This document shows, piece by piece, positions 36,326-45,285 of a stretch of 64,000 nt of DNA. Both the position numbers and the translations under genes were made by a program. The notes under the pieces are model-generated. The model was not told the DNA's origin, made no database searches, and saw only the letters and a program-made list of their open reading frames with translations. How positions within the stretch are numbered: position 1 is the first letter of the stretch; each line of letters begins with the position of its first letter. This DNA comes from an uncultured SAR86 cluster bacterium. Its GTDB lineage: Bacteria > Pseudomonadota > Gammaproteobacteria > Magnimaribacterales > Magnimaribacteraceae. The DNA is taken from NCBI GenBank assembly GCA_902594545.1, contig CACJMO010000001.1, forward strand, positions 209,112 to 273,111. Direction: 5' to 3'.

Positions 36326-36850
36326 CTATTCTGCGACCAATTGGTCAACCAGTGAATCTTTCTCTTTTTGAGCTCTATTAATTAAAAATTGATTGGCTAA
36401 TGTTCCAGTAAGAGCAACTGCAAGACCTGCCATTGCTGGTATCGTAGACCTTGAAACTCCTCCTGCCATGGCCTTCGCATCCCCTCCGCCTGTTACAGCT
36501 AAGAGATGGAATACTTCAATCATCCCAGTGATAGTACCGAATAGACCGAAGAGTGGGGCAATGCCAACACACATCTTGATAAGACCTAGATTCTGGTCAA
36601 TCCTTATTTCGTTCTGTGCAATTAACATATCCCTGATTGCTTTTGAGTTCCAAGAGCTCTTATCTTGTCTTGAATCCCACTCTTGAACTGACTTGCCTAG
36701 GTGGTTCCTGTGAGTAAAAAAGAAATACCACATTCTTTCAAAAATTAGAAACCACATTACAAAAGCTAGTAAGCCTATTAGGTATAAAACATCTCCGCCT
36801 CTTTGCATAAAAGCAAAAAGAGCATCTGAAAAGTTATAAAAAAATTGCAT
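36326..36850 (-). CDS. exbB: ExbB-type (MotA/TolQ/ExbB) proton channel protein
   Basis: A 174-residue inner-membrane protein with three helices (about 15-35, 95-115, 135-160). GLFGTITGMIEVFHLLAVTGGGD and STIPAMAGLAVALTGTLANQFL are the conserved channel helices of this family. This short form is the ExbB2 partner of the longer TtpC-like protein encoded just upstream. exbD follows 10 bases later. Confidence 0.93.
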   Translation of the reverse strand: MQFFYNFSDALFAFMQRGGDVLYLIGLLAFVMWFLIFERMWYFFFTHRNHLGKSVQEWDSRQDKSSWNSKAIRDMLIAQNEIRIDQNLGLIKMCVGIAPLFGLFGTITGMIEVFHLLAVTGGGDAKAMAGGVSRSTIPAMAGLAVALTGTLANQFLINRAQKEKDSLVDQLVAE

Positions 36851-36864
36851 TTCTTATATCTTTT

Positions 36865-38250
36865 TTAGTTGGTACCCTCTGAGCGTTTAGCTGCCATACC
36901 AGTACTGGACTCCTCAATAGTTCCTAATATTCCTCTTGAAATATTATTAACTGTTGCGTACATAAAGGTTGTAGGTATTGCAACCATTAATCCCAACCAA
37001 GTTGTTACTAATGCAGTAGAAATACCACTTGCCATAGTTTTAGGATCTCCTGTACCGAACAGCGTAATCATTGTAAAAGTTTCGATCATACCGATGATGG
37101 TTCCAAAAAGACCCATCAAAGGAGCTACTACAGACACAATTTTTAATACCCAATTTAGGCCTTCTACGGTAGGCCTTTCCTTAAGAATTTGTTCAGCCAT
37201 CTTAAGCTCTAGAGTTTCTGTATCTGCTTCTTTATCATCTTCAGCTATTTTTAAAATTCTACCAAGAGCATTATCATTGCTTAAGGTAGATGAACCTGCT
37301 TGGGCTATTACTCCACCTCTGATTCTCCATAGCTCATTAAATCTCCACAAGAATAGAAGAGTAGCTAAGACACCTATTGTCATAAGCATGTAGCCAACTG
37401 GACCACCTTCTTGCATTTTCCCCCATGTGCTTGGCATGGAAATTAGACTTGCGAGTAGAGAACCTCCCTGAGGGCCAGTAGGATCAACCGCAAACTGCAC
37501 TGGGAAAGAATCTCCGCTCAAAATATCTGAAGTTTGAGAAGTGTATCTACCCGCTGGTTGCGAAGGCAATTCAGAATAAGCTCCTCTAGAAGGCGAATAT
37601 GTTAAATATTGACCATCAGAAACAACATTGAAGTTACCGACTCTAACAACATCTCTATTCTCAACATTACCGTCAGTTGTTATAACTTCGGTATTGAACC
37701 TCACTACTTCACCAGAAGCGTTTATTTCTCTTTGGAGCTCGTACCACAGGGTTTCTAATTCTTCAATGGAAGCCAATTTAATACCCTCATTCATTTTTGA
37801 ACCTAAATCGGTCATGAATGCCTCTCTATCTTTTCCGAATTGAGCTGCGGTTATGGATTGTTCCATGATATTTCTGGCTTCGGTAGTATTGCCCGCAAGA
37901 TGTCCAAATATTTCATTCAAAGAACCGAGCCTTTCTCTTAACTGTTCTTCCGCAACTACAAGTAAAGCTTCATTTGCTTCGAACTTCTGTTCAAGTCTAG
38001 CTGCTTCTCTTTCGAGTCTAGCTCTTTCATCTTTAGCATCTGATAGAAGCTTAGCCTGTCTATTCTTTTCGTTTCTAAATTGAGCTTCTCTCGCTCGTTG
38101 TTGTTGAGTGTCTGCAAACTGCCCTTGTCTAACTATCTCTAATAGCTCTTGAGGGTTTGAAGGTTGAACTTCCTCTTCATCTTCTGCAATAGCAGAGGTA
38201 GAAATCAGACCAAAACTAAGAATAAGTATGTAAAGTTTTAGTTTTCTCAT
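36865..38250 (-). CDS. ttpC: TtpC-like MotA/TolQ/ExbB protein with periplasmic coiled coil
   Basis: A 461-residue protein with signal peptide (about 1-22, ILSFGLISTSAIAED), a charged coiled coil (about 45-110), a small beta-like module (VRVGNFNVVSDGQYLTYS), a membrane helix (about 277-300) and a MotA/TolQ/ExbB domain (about 350-445, LFGTIIGMIETFTMITLFG). This matches TtpC, the fourth component of Vibrio TonB2 systems. The C-terminal domain parallels ExbB encoded next. Confidence 0.9.
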   Translation of the reverse strand: MRKLKLYILILSFGLISTSAIAEDEEEVQPSNPQELLEIVRQGQFADTQQQRAREAQFRNEKNRQAKLLSDAKDERARLEREAARLEQKFEANEALLVVAEEQLRERLGSLNEIFGHLAGNTTEARNIMEQSITAAQFGKDREAFMTDLGSKMNEGIKLASIEELETLWYELQREINASGEVVRFNTEVITTDGNVENRDVVRVGNFNVVSDGQYLTYSPSRGAYSELPSQPAGRYTSQTSDILSGDSFPVQFAVDPTGPQGGSLLASLISMPSTWGKMQEGGPVGYMLMTIGVLATLLFLWRFNELWRIRGGVIAQAGSSTLSNDNALGRILKIAEDDKEADTETLELKMAEQILKERPTVEGLNWVLKIVSVVAPLMGLFGTIIGMIETFTMITLFGTGDPKTMASGISTALVTTWLGLMVAIPTTFMYATVNNISRGILGTIEESSTGMAAKRSEGTN

Positions 38251-38251
38251 T

Positions 38252-39016
38252 TTAGTTAGCCTCCTTTGCTGCTGGTAAAGGTAATTCCATAAGGTCTACC
38301 GTAGCCAATTTGTTTGCGATTCTCAAACCTCTTGTAGTCGGATTTCTGTAGCTATTATCAAGCTCAACCCAAGATCTTGTAGAATTATCCCAAGCATGAG
38401 TCTGGGTTTCATCTGCGGTCTGAAATACCATCGCCAACCTACCGACTCTTAAAATATTTCCTTCTCTTAATTCACCATCAATCATGATGCTGTCCTTATA
38501 GGCGTCGATTTTTCTTCCGTACTCAGCCTCAACATTGAAAGCCTCAAGTACCTGTCTTAGACCTTCAGCAGGTGAAACAGTAGGGTTGTCTAGAGCAGCC
38601 TTAGCAAAGGCTATTCTTTCTTTTCTTTCAGCTAGGTGAAAAGGAAGATCTAATTCTATGGAAGTTTCCACTCCCGCAAGCATCCTTCTTGTGAAAGGAG
38701 GTATCTGCCTTTGCATAACCTGAGCTTCTTTCATTGTGCGATCAATCTCTTTCAAGCGTTCCTCTTGTCGCTGAATTTGTTGTCTCATTTGAGCGTTGTA
38801 AACTCTTAACCCTTCTATCTGCTTACTAACTGTTTTGAATTCGCTGATGATTACTGAAGTTTGTTCTTCCATTTCATCTATTTTTGATTGAGATGTTTTC
38901 TCGGCAATCTGCCTAGCTGCGCCAACATCAAGAAGAGGTTGGATCTGGTCGCTAAACATTAAGCCAGAAACTGAAATTCCAGCCAGCATGAAAACAAATT
39001 TACAAAGACGCGTCAT
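38252..39016 (-). CDS. DUF3450 periplasmic coiled-coil protein
   Basis: First gene of the TonB2-type operon. The 254-residue protein has an N-terminal signal peptide (about 1-22), a long coiled coil (about 30-105, with QMRQQIQRQEERLKEIDRTM) and a C-terminal beta-rich part with ILRVGRLAMVFQTADE. It fits DUF3450, found almost only upstream of TtpC/ExbB/ExbD/TonB. Its molecular role is not established. A clear ribosome site AGGAGA lies 7 bases before the ATG. The stop is 2 bases from the ttpC start. Confidence 0.88.
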   Translation of the reverse strand: MTRLCKFVFMLAGISVSGLMFSDQIQPLLDVGAARQIAEKTSQSKIDEMEEQTSVIISEFKTVSKQIEGLRVYNAQMRQQIQRQEERLKEIDRTMKEAQVMQRQIPPFTRRMLAGVETSIELDLPFHLAERKERIAFAKAALDNPTVSPAEGLRQVLEAFNVEAEYGRKIDAYKDSIMIDGELREGNILRVGRLAMVFQTADETQTHAWDNSTRSWVELDNSYRNPTTRGLRIANKLATVDLMELPLPAAKEAN

Positions 39017-39189
39017 AGCTATCTCCTAATTCTTATTCTTATAATTAATTCCGTAAGCAAAAACTAGATGAAACTTAATGGTTTTGCAACACATTATTTC
39101 ACCTTCCCCATTGCGAACGGGTAAACTATAGAGTCAAACAAGAATCAATGCAATGCTAAATAAAATCGCTTTATTGTCTTAATATAAAT

Positions 39190-39954
39190 ATGTCAAATAT
39201 TGAGTTTCTATTATTTATCTTTTTGTCATCTTTTGTTTTACAGGTATACCTCGTCATTAGAAGCATTAGAAAAAAAAGCCCTAGGATCTTGATTAAGTAT
39301 TTTTTTGCTCCAGTTCTTATCTCTTTGGTTATAAGTTATTTACTGCAAGCTTTATTTGCTATATCTGAGGTATCAATGAGGCAGCTAATAGGAAACCTAC
39401 TGGTTGCTCTATGGTGCGTGAAGTCATTCTATTCATACAAGTCAGTCAAAATGGTCTTATTGATAAATACTTTGAATACAATGAGAAAATCTATATCCGA
39501 TAAGAATTATAAGAGCTTAATATCAACTGTCTTAAAGATCTCATGCATTCAGTTTCTATGCTTCTCTTCCATCTTCTCTTTAAACTATCTATCAGGTTAC
39601 TCAAAATTAAATTTTGTAGATTTAAGTGGACTGATAATTGCCGCAACAGGTATAGCATTAGAAATCTACAGTGAAAATAGATTCAAAAAATCTCAAAAAA
39701 ATATATTAGTAAATGATGGACTTTGGTCTTTTGTTAAGCATCCAAATTTGTTTGGAATATGGCTTTTCTTTTTAGGTATCCAAGTACTTGCCTTTGGGGC
39801 AGTTGGCTCTGAATGGTCTCTGATAGGACTAATACTGGTGAGTATTATAATTTTTAAATATGTATTTTTTGAATACGAGAATAAACTAGCTTCTAAATAT
39901 CAAAACTATATAGCTGGAGAAAATTTGTCTAGTTTTTTTCCTTTCTTAAAATGA
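39190..39954 (+). CDS. DUF1295-like membrane protein (putative steroid reductase/methyltransferase fold)
   Basis: A 254-residue protein with about seven membrane helices. The C-terminal segment NDGLWSFVKHPNLFGIWLFFLG is the DUF1295/ICMT-type motif with the conserved HPN. It is a distant paralogue of the gene at 16859. It overlaps psd by 4 bases, which hints at membrane-lipid chemistry, but the substrate is unknown. Confidence 0.78.
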   Translation: MSNIEFLLFIFLSSFVLQVYLVIRSIRKKSPRILIKYFFAPVLISLVISYLLQALFAISEVSMRQLIGNLLVALWCVKSFYSYKSVKMVLLINTLNTMRKSISDKNYKSLISTVLKISCIQFLCFSSIFSLNYLSGYSKLNFVDLSGLIIAATGIALEIYSENRFKKSQKNILVNDGLWSFVKHPNLFGIWLFFLGIQVLAFGAVGSEWSLIGLILVSIIIFKYVFFEYENKLASKYQNYIAGENLSSFFPFLK

Positions 39955-40781
39955 TGAGTAAAATTTTGCCACACTTATTTATTACAAAAATAATAGGAAT
40001 CCTTGCGAATAGTAAAATCTCGCTACTAAAAAATCTTTTCATAAATTTATTTTTAATCTTCTACAAACCTAATCTAGATGAAGCTTTAGATTCAGACCTT
40101 GATTCATACAAGACTTATAATGAATTTTTTGTTAGGAAGTTAAAAAAAGAAGTAAGGCCTATCAATAATAGAAAGGACTGCTTTATATCCCCTGTCGATG
40201 GAGAAATTGTTGATCATGGCTTTATAAAGGAAGGTCAGCTTATTCAAGCCAAAAAACATAAATATCCTCTGAAAGAGCTAGTTGGAGGTGAGTTGGAAAA
40301 CCGCTATGAAGAGGGATATTTCATCACTATATATTTGGCTCCCACCGATTATCATAGAATTCACTGCCCCTACGACGGTAATATTACTCACTCATCTCAT
40401 CTAGGCGAGTCTTTGTATAGCGTAAATAAGAAAGCTCAAGATTTAATACCTAAACTCTACATAAAAAACGAAAGGTCTGTTCTAAGTGTTGACTCTGAGC
40501 TAAGCGATTATGCTTTAGTATCTGTTGGAGCATCTGTAGTTGGAAGTATCGTTCCCTTTTGGAGCAAGACACATGGCAGCTCAAGGCTTGAATTGATAAA
40601 TAATTGGAATGAAGGGCCCGGAAGTCTATCTGAAGTCATTAAAGGTCAGGAATTAGCACATTTTAGAATGGGCTCAACAATTATATTGATACTAAAAAAA
40701 GCAAATTTATTTAATTTAGATTCCTTGAATGAAAAGAAGCTTGTAAAATTTGGATCTGAACTTATCTCACTTAAAACTTAA
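39951..40781 (+). CDS. psd: Phosphatidylserine decarboxylase proenzyme
   Basis: Makes phosphatidylethanolamine in the inner membrane. The 276-residue proenzyme has FFVRKLKKEVRPI, SPVDGEIVDHG, the catalytic His in APTDYHRIHCP, and a second His in WSKTHGSSRLE. The self-cleavage site appears as RMGST instead of the usual LGST; cleavage before Ser242 would create the pyruvoyl group. Two ATG codons (39951, 39954) are adjacent. Confidence 0.94.
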   Translation: MMSKILPHLFITKIIGILANSKISLLKNLFINLFLIFYKPNLDEALDSDLDSYKTYNEFFVRKLKKEVRPINNRKDCFISPVDGEIVDHGFIKEGQLIQAKKHKYPLKELVGGELENRYEEGYFITIYLAPTDYHRIHCPYDGNITHSSHLGESLYSVNKKAQDLIPKLYIKNERSVLSVDSELSDYALVSVGASVVGSIVPFWSKTHGSSRLELINNWNEGPGSLSEVIKGQELAHFRMGSTIILILKKANLFNLDSLNEKKLVKFGSELISLKT

Positions 40782-40793
40782 AGGAAAAATAAA

Positions 40794-41357
40794 TTGGTAT
40801 CTTACTCTACGAGCGATTTTAAAGTCGGTCTTAAAATTATCATTGATAATGATCCATGTGTGATTATTGAAGAAGAATTTAATAAGCCTGGTAAGGGACA
40901 GGCTTTTAGTAAAATTAAATTCAGAAACTTTCTGACAGGAAGGGTTGGTGAAAAAACCTGTAAAGTTGGAGAATCTTTAGAGTCTGCAGATGTAGAAGAA
41001 CTTGATATGCAGTTTCTTTATAGCGATGACAGTTCATGGTTTTTTATGCATCCAGAAACCTATGATCAAATACCCGTATCAGTTGAAACTGTTGGGGAAT
41101 TAGGCAAATGGGTTACCGAAGAAGATATTTGCAAAATCCTTTTGTGGAATGACAAACCTATATCTGTTGTAGCTCCAACTTTTGTAGATTTGGTAGTAAC
41201 GGAAACTGATCCAGGAGTAAAGGGAGATACCGCAACCGGAGGAACAAAGCCTGCAACTCTTGCGACAGGGGCTATTGTTAAAGTTCCTCTCTTTATTTCT
41301 GAGGGTGAATTAATCACTATTGATACCCGAAGTGGAGAATATCAAGGGCGTAAATGA
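40794..41357 (+). CDS. efp: Translation elongation factor P
   Basis: Relieves ribosome stalling at polyproline. The 187-residue, three-domain protein aligns with E. coli EF-P from its first residue, which fixes the start as TTG at 40794 with AGGAA upstream. Lys34 in NKPGKGQAF is at the position modified by EpmA/EpmB (beta-lysylation) rather than the Arg used by EarP; the modifying genes are not in this window. GVKGDTATGGTKPATLATG and ITIDTRSGEYQGR are the conserved C-terminal parts. Confidence 0.96.
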   Translation: MVSYSTSDFKVGLKIIIDNDPCVIIEEEFNKPGKGQAFSKIKFRNFLTGRVGEKTCKVGESLESADVEELDMQFLYSDDSSWFFMHPETYDQIPVSVETVGELGKWVTEEDICKILLWNDKPISVVAPTFVDLVVTETDPGVKGDTATGGTKPATLATGAIVKVPLFISEGELITIDTRSGEYQGRK

Positions 41358-41364
41358 TCTTCTC

Positions 41365-43107
41365 ATGAAAGATAATATTAAGAAAACCCTTTCAGAAATC
41401 CTAGAAGATCTATACTCCCAAGTAGAACCGGAAATCAAAAACCTAAAAATATCTATCCAGGATAATAAAGAGAAGGAACATGGTGATTTGGCAACGAATA
41501 TAGCCATGGTTCTTGCTAAACCTCTTAAAAAAAATCCTAAAGAAATAGCTGAAGAAATAAAACAAAATTTTGTTCTAGATGAAAAAATAATAAAAATCGA
41601 AGTTGCGGGACCCGGTTTTTTAAATTTCTTCCTATCCAAAGACTCGCATGGAGAAATTCTAGAACAGATTCAAAAAGAAAATAAAGATTTTGGAAAGTCT
41701 AGCTCTAAGCAAAGTAAAGTCTTGATTGAATATGTATCGAGTAATCCAACTGGTCCACTGCATGTAGGGCATGGAAGAGGTGCAGTCTTTGGTTCGGTTT
41801 TATCTAGCCTTTTGGAAGAGGCTGGCTTTGAAGTTGATCAAGAATACTATGTAAATGATTTTGGTAGGCAAATGAACATCTTAGCGACCAGTGTATGGAT
41901 TAGATATTGCCAGCTTTTTAGTAACGAAATAAAAATGATGCAGCAAGGCTATCAAGGAGACTACTTGCTTCCAGTTGCAAAAAAATTAAAGGACGAAAAG
42001 TCAGATAGTCTATTTAAAATTGAAGAGAGCTTAATTCAAAAGCTAAATTCTGAGGATCAAGATGACGAATTTACTGATCAATTGGTGGAAAATTTAAGGG
42101 TAATTTTAAAAGAAGAATTTCAGTATATTAGGGAGTTCGCATTGTCTGAAATCCTACACTTGATAAAAGCAGATTTAGAACAGTGTGGAGTTCATCATAA
42201 TGCTTGGTTTTCAGAATCATCCTTGTATGGAAATGACGGAAGCACTGACAACAAAGTTAATGGATCAATAGAAGAGCTTAAGTCCCGAGGTTTTATTTAT
42301 GAAGAAGGTGGAGCTATATGGTTTAAATCTTCTTCTCTTGGTGATGACAAAGATAGGGTTCTAAAAAGAGGTAATGGCGAATATACCTATTTTGCATCTG
42401 ATGTAGCCTACCATCTAGATAAATACGATCGTGGGTACGATAGAGTCATTAATGTATGGGGTTCAGATCATCACGGTTATTTACCGAGGGTAAGGGCGGC
42501 AATGGATGCATGCGACAGAGACATAAATAAGCTCGAAGTAATATTCATTCAGTTTGCAAATCTTGTAAAAGCCGGAAAAAAGGTATCTATGTCAACTAGA
42601 AGTGGAGATTTCATCACTCTTAATGAATTGATGAATGAAGTAACGACGGAGGCTGCAAGGTTCTTTTATATAAACAGAAAAGCTGATCAGCACTTAGAAT
42701 TTGATTTAGATCTGGCTAAAGAACAGTCCAAGGACAATCCCCTTTATTACATACAGTATGCGCATGCTCGAATTTGTAGTGTTCTAAGAAAGGCTGAAAA
42801 TGAATTTGAGGATTTTGGTAGTGTAGAGCTTGCACTATTGGGTTCGGAAAAAGAAATAGAGATATTAAAGCTACTTCGACATTATCCTCAGCTAATTGAA
42901 AGATCGGCCAAGGCTGGTGAGCCACACTTACTTTGTTACTTCTTAAGAGATTTATCTGGAGTTTTCCATAGCTACTACAACAGTGAAAAGTTTTTAATAG
43001 AAGATAAAGAGCTGATGACGTCTAGACTCTTTCTGCTCAAGGGGGTTAAGCAAGTTATTGCAAATGGGCTTAGGGTCCTAGGAATTAAAGCTCCTGAAAA
43101 AATGTAG
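41365..43107 (+). CDS. argS: Arginyl-tRNA synthetase
   Basis: Class I synthetase charging tRNA-Arg. The N-terminal additional domain (about 1-110) has KEHGDLATNIAMVLAK. The HIGH motif is SNPTGPLHVGHGRG (about residue 133), the KMSKS-like loop is KKVSMSTRSGD, and the DALR anticodon-binding domain is at the end (IQYAHARICSVLRKA). I place the start at the ATG at 41365 (MKDNIKK), as in Pseudomonas; TTG 41320 and GTG 41332 upstream overlap efp. The length is 580 residues. Confidence 0.95.
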   Translation: MKDNIKKTLSEILEDLYSQVEPEIKNLKISIQDNKEKEHGDLATNIAMVLAKPLKKNPKEIAEEIKQNFVLDEKIIKIEVAGPGFLNFFLSKDSHGEILEQIQKENKDFGKSSSKQSKVLIEYVSSNPTGPLHVGHGRGAVFGSVLSSLLEEAGFEVDQEYYVNDFGRQMNILATSVWIRYCQLFSNEIKMMQQGYQGDYLLPVAKKLKDEKSDSLFKIEESLIQKLNSEDQDDEFTDQLVENLRVILKEEFQYIREFALSEILHLIKADLEQCGVHHNAWFSESSLYGNDGSTDNKVNGSIEELKSRGFIYEEGGAIWFKSSSLGDDKDRVLKRGNGEYTYFASDVAYHLDKYDRGYDRVINVWGSDHHGYLPRVRAAMDACDRDINKLEVIFIQFANLVKAGKKVSMSTRSGDFITLNELMNEVTTEAARFFYINRKADQHLEFDLDLAKEQSKDNPLYYIQYAHARICSVLRKAENEFEDFGSVELALLGSEKEIEILKLLRHYPQLIERSAKAGEPHLLCYFLRDLSGVFHSYYNSEKFLIEDKELMTSRLFLLKGVKQVIANGLRVLGIKAPEKM

Positions 43108-43111
43108 GGCT

Positions 43112-43786
43112 GTGTCAGAAGAGAATCTAAAACAGATAAAAATCAGTATACAAAAATACTGTAAAGATGCTGACAGAGATCCTGAAGATGTAATACTCAT
43201 TGGTGCAAGTAAGTCTCAGTCCGCAGATAAAATTAATGTTGCTTATGAAGCCGGTTTAAATCATTTTGGAGAGAATTATCTTCAAGAAGCAGAAAATAAG
43301 ATTGCTCTAACCAATAAGGGTATTACATGGCACTTTATAGGCGCAATTCAGACAAGAAAAACAAAAAAAATAGCTGAATTATTTGATTGGGTTCATACAG
43401 TAGAGAACATAAGGGTGGCTGAGCGATTAAATAGTGCGAGACCTACTGACAAACCACCTCTTAATGTCTGTATTCAATTAAATATAGACGAAGAGGATAC
43501 AAAATCAGGGATAAAAAAAGAAGAACTGGAGAATTTAATTACTTCATTGAGCCATCTTGAGAATCTTGTTGTAAGAGGTTTGATGGTCATACCTAGACCT
43601 AGAGAGACCGAAATTGAACAAAGAAAAATATTTGAAGAAGTCACTAAAATTTATAAGTCTTTAAATCAAAAAGGCATGAATTTGGATACACTATCCATGG
43701 GGATGTCATCGGATTTTGGCTCAGCCATTAAAGAAGGAGCTACAATGATTAGAATTGGAACCGCAATATTTGGTTCAAGAAAATGA
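43112..43786 (+). CDS. yggS: PLP homeostasis protein YggS (PLPBP)
   Basis: A 224-residue single-domain PLP-binding protein with the alanine-racemase-like barrel and no known catalytic activity; it balances vitamin B6 pools. PLP Lys34 is in LIGASKSQSADK, with HFGENYLQEAENK, WHFIGAIQTRKTK and LSMGMSSDFGSAIKEGATMIR typical. The start is GTG at 43112. The yggS-proC-yggT order is conserved in gammaproteobacteria. Confidence 0.95.
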   Translation: MSEENLKQIKISIQKYCKDADRDPEDVILIGASKSQSADKINVAYEAGLNHFGENYLQEAENKIALTNKGITWHFIGAIQTRKTKKIAELFDWVHTVENIRVAERLNSARPTDKPPLNVCIQLNIDEEDTKSGIKKEELENLITSLSHLENLVVRGLMVIPRPRETEIEQRKIFEEVTKIYKSLNQKGMNLDTLSMGMSSDFGSAIKEGATMIRIGTAIFGSRK

Positions 43787-44601
43787 TTAAAGAAGATTTA
43801 AAGATAGGTTTTATTGGTGCTGGAAATATGGCCTCAGCATTGATATCGGGACTTATTCAAAGCAATCATTCCGCTTCATGCATTATGGCCTCCTCACCTG
43901 AACAAGAGCATCTCAATAATTTAAGCAAAAACTTTGATATAAAAACTACCAATAATAATGTCGAAATCGTCAATTTTGCTGATGCGGTTCTGCTTGCTGT
44001 AAAGCCTAATATGGTAGAAACAGTTCTTAGAGAGATCTCCGAAGACGTATCCAGAATTGATCCTCTTCTTATTTCAATAGCGGCTGGAATAAAAATCCAA
44101 GATTTAGAGTCATACTTATCATCACCCTCCAGGATTATAAGAGCCATGCCAAATACGCCCGCAAGTATCAGAGAAGGCGTCACTGCTATTTGCGCCAACG
44201 AGTATATAAATGAGATTGACGAAAATTTCGCTAAAGGTCTTTTTGCATGTGTTGGAGAAGTTGCAAAAATCGATGAGAAAAGTATAGATATATATACGGC
44301 CTTGATCGGATCTGGGCCAGCATATGTATTCTATTTAATTGAATCCATGCTCGAATCATCTTCCAACCTAGATCTTGATCAAAAAGAAAAAATTAATTTA
44401 ATAGCCGCTATGATCTCAGGAGCAGCAAATCTTGCTAGAGCCTCTAACGAACCTCCAGAAGTCTTGAGAAGAAATGTCACGTCTCCTGGCGGTGTTACTC
44501 AAAGAGCTATTGAAGAATTTGAGGATAATGAACTTAAGAAGGTTATCATCAAGTCTATGGAAGTTGCAGAGAAGAAATCTATTGAATTAGGAAATGACTG
44601 A
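43783..44601 (+). CDS. proC: Pyrroline-5-carboxylate reductase
   Basis: Last step of proline synthesis, NAD(P)H-dependent. The N-terminal Rossmann motif is IGFIGAGNMASALISGL. RAMPNTPASIREGVTAI and SGPAYVFYLIESMLESS are conserved, and the C-terminal signature includes RNVTSPGGVTQRAI. The 272-residue length is normal. It overlaps yggS by 4 bases and yggT by 8. Confidence 0.96.
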   Translation: MIKEDLKIGFIGAGNMASALISGLIQSNHSASCIMASSPEQEHLNNLSKNFDIKTTNNNVEIVNFADAVLLAVKPNMVETVLREISEDVSRIDPLLISIAAGIKIQDLESYLSSPSRIIRAMPNTPASIREGVTAICANEYINEIDENFAKGLFACVGEVAKIDEKSIDIYTALIGSGPAYVFYLIESMLESSSNLDLDQKEKINLIAAMISGAANLARASNEPPEVLRRNVTSPGGVTQRAIEEFEDNELKKVIIKSMEVAEKKSIELGND

Positions 44602-45169
44602 AGCCACATTCTTTCTCTTTAAGACACTCATGGATATTTTTACAATAGGAGTTGTTTTTAATTTTCTTTTTAGGCTACTCAAAGTAGATTATTACAACCC
44701 CCTAGTTCAGGGAATTATCAGAGCTGTAGACTTTCCCAGCCAATTAATTAGAACAGTCATAAAACCCCTATGGAGTTTTGATTTGGCATGTTTCTTAGTG
44801 GCTGTATTTATTCAAGCAGGTGCATTTTATTTAGCCGTTATTGCGGGAAGCATAAATTATGATCCGATCAAAATATTGCTGTGGTCTACCTATTCCGTGA
44901 TTTTATTGATGTTAAAAATGGTTTGGTGGATTTTATTGGGAGGAATAATAATCAGCTTCGTTGCTTCAAATGTTTTTCATCCTGCGGTATTGTTGATTAG
45001 ACAGATGTCAGATAAATTTTTCCATCCCTTTAGGTCCATACTACCTCCTACAGGTGGACTGGATTTTTCTCCAATTTTTGCGTTTCTTCTTCTAAACTTT
45101 CTGCAGATAGCTTTCATAGAGTTTGCAGTTGAGTCCGGCTTGCCCGTATGGCTCTCAGTTGGTTTCTGA
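44594..45169 (+). CDS. yggT: YggT family membrane protein
   Basis: A 191-residue inner-membrane protein with two YggT repeats, each of paired helices followed by a conserved loop: FLFRLLKVDYYNPLVQGIIRA in repeat 1 and SNVFHPAVLLIRQMSDKFF in repeat 2. The role is uncertain; it has been linked to osmotic tolerance and, in other phyla, to septum or thylakoid proteins. The metX riboswitch begins 24 bases after its stop. Confidence 0.92.
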   Translation: MTEATFFLFKTLMDIFTIGVVFNFLFRLLKVDYYNPLVQGIIRAVDFPSQLIRTVIKPLWSFDLACFLVAVFIQAGAFYLAVIAGSINYDPIKILLWSTYSVILLMLKMVWWILLGGIIISFVASNVFHPAVLLIRQMSDKFFHPFRSILPPTGGLDFSPIFAFLLLNFLQIAFIEFAVESGLPVWLSVGF

Positions 45170-45193
45170 AGCTATATTCAATATAATCGTTAA

Positions 45194-45244
45194 TTCGCCG
45201 ATTTGAGATAGCTTGCGGGCGTTTAATTGAAATACTGCTAATGC
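45194..45244 (+). ncRNA. SAM-II-type riboswitch (metA/metX motif) in the metX leader
   Basis: The leader carries the ordered conserved blocks of the SAM-II aptamer as I remember them: P1 5' strand CGCC (45196-45199), then GATTTG (45200-45205), GCTTGC (45211-45216), P1 3' strand GGCG (45218-45221), an A/T linker CGTTTAAT (45220-45227), and GCTAA (45237-45241). A pseudoknot can form between TAGC (45209-45212) and GCTA (45237-45240). P1 is short (4 bp). SAM would signal enough methionine and lower metX expression. The downstream gene is exactly the expected target. Only a covariance search would make it certain. Confidence 0.82.
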
Positions 45245-45252
45245 ATTAAATT

Positions 45253-45285
45253 AAACCTGTTTAGCTTAAGCGAACAGGTTTTTTT
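45253..45285 (+). terminator. Attenuator-like hairpin and T-run abutting the metX start codon
   Basis: AAACCTGTT (45253-45261) pairs with AACAGGTTT (45273-45281), 9 bp with an 11-base loop, and the right arm runs into T279-T285, directly before the ATG at 45286. This looks like an intrinsic terminator. It also buries the only AGG that could serve as ribosome site for metX, so the same hairpin could block translation. It probably is the expression platform of the SAM-II element upstream, 8 bases away. Confidence 0.75.

Noticed and set aside
36869-37393. 174-codon plus-strand frame opposite ttpC
   Set aside because: Antisense to a conserved MotA/TolQ/ExbB domain; the hydrophobic peptide mirrors the real membrane helices.
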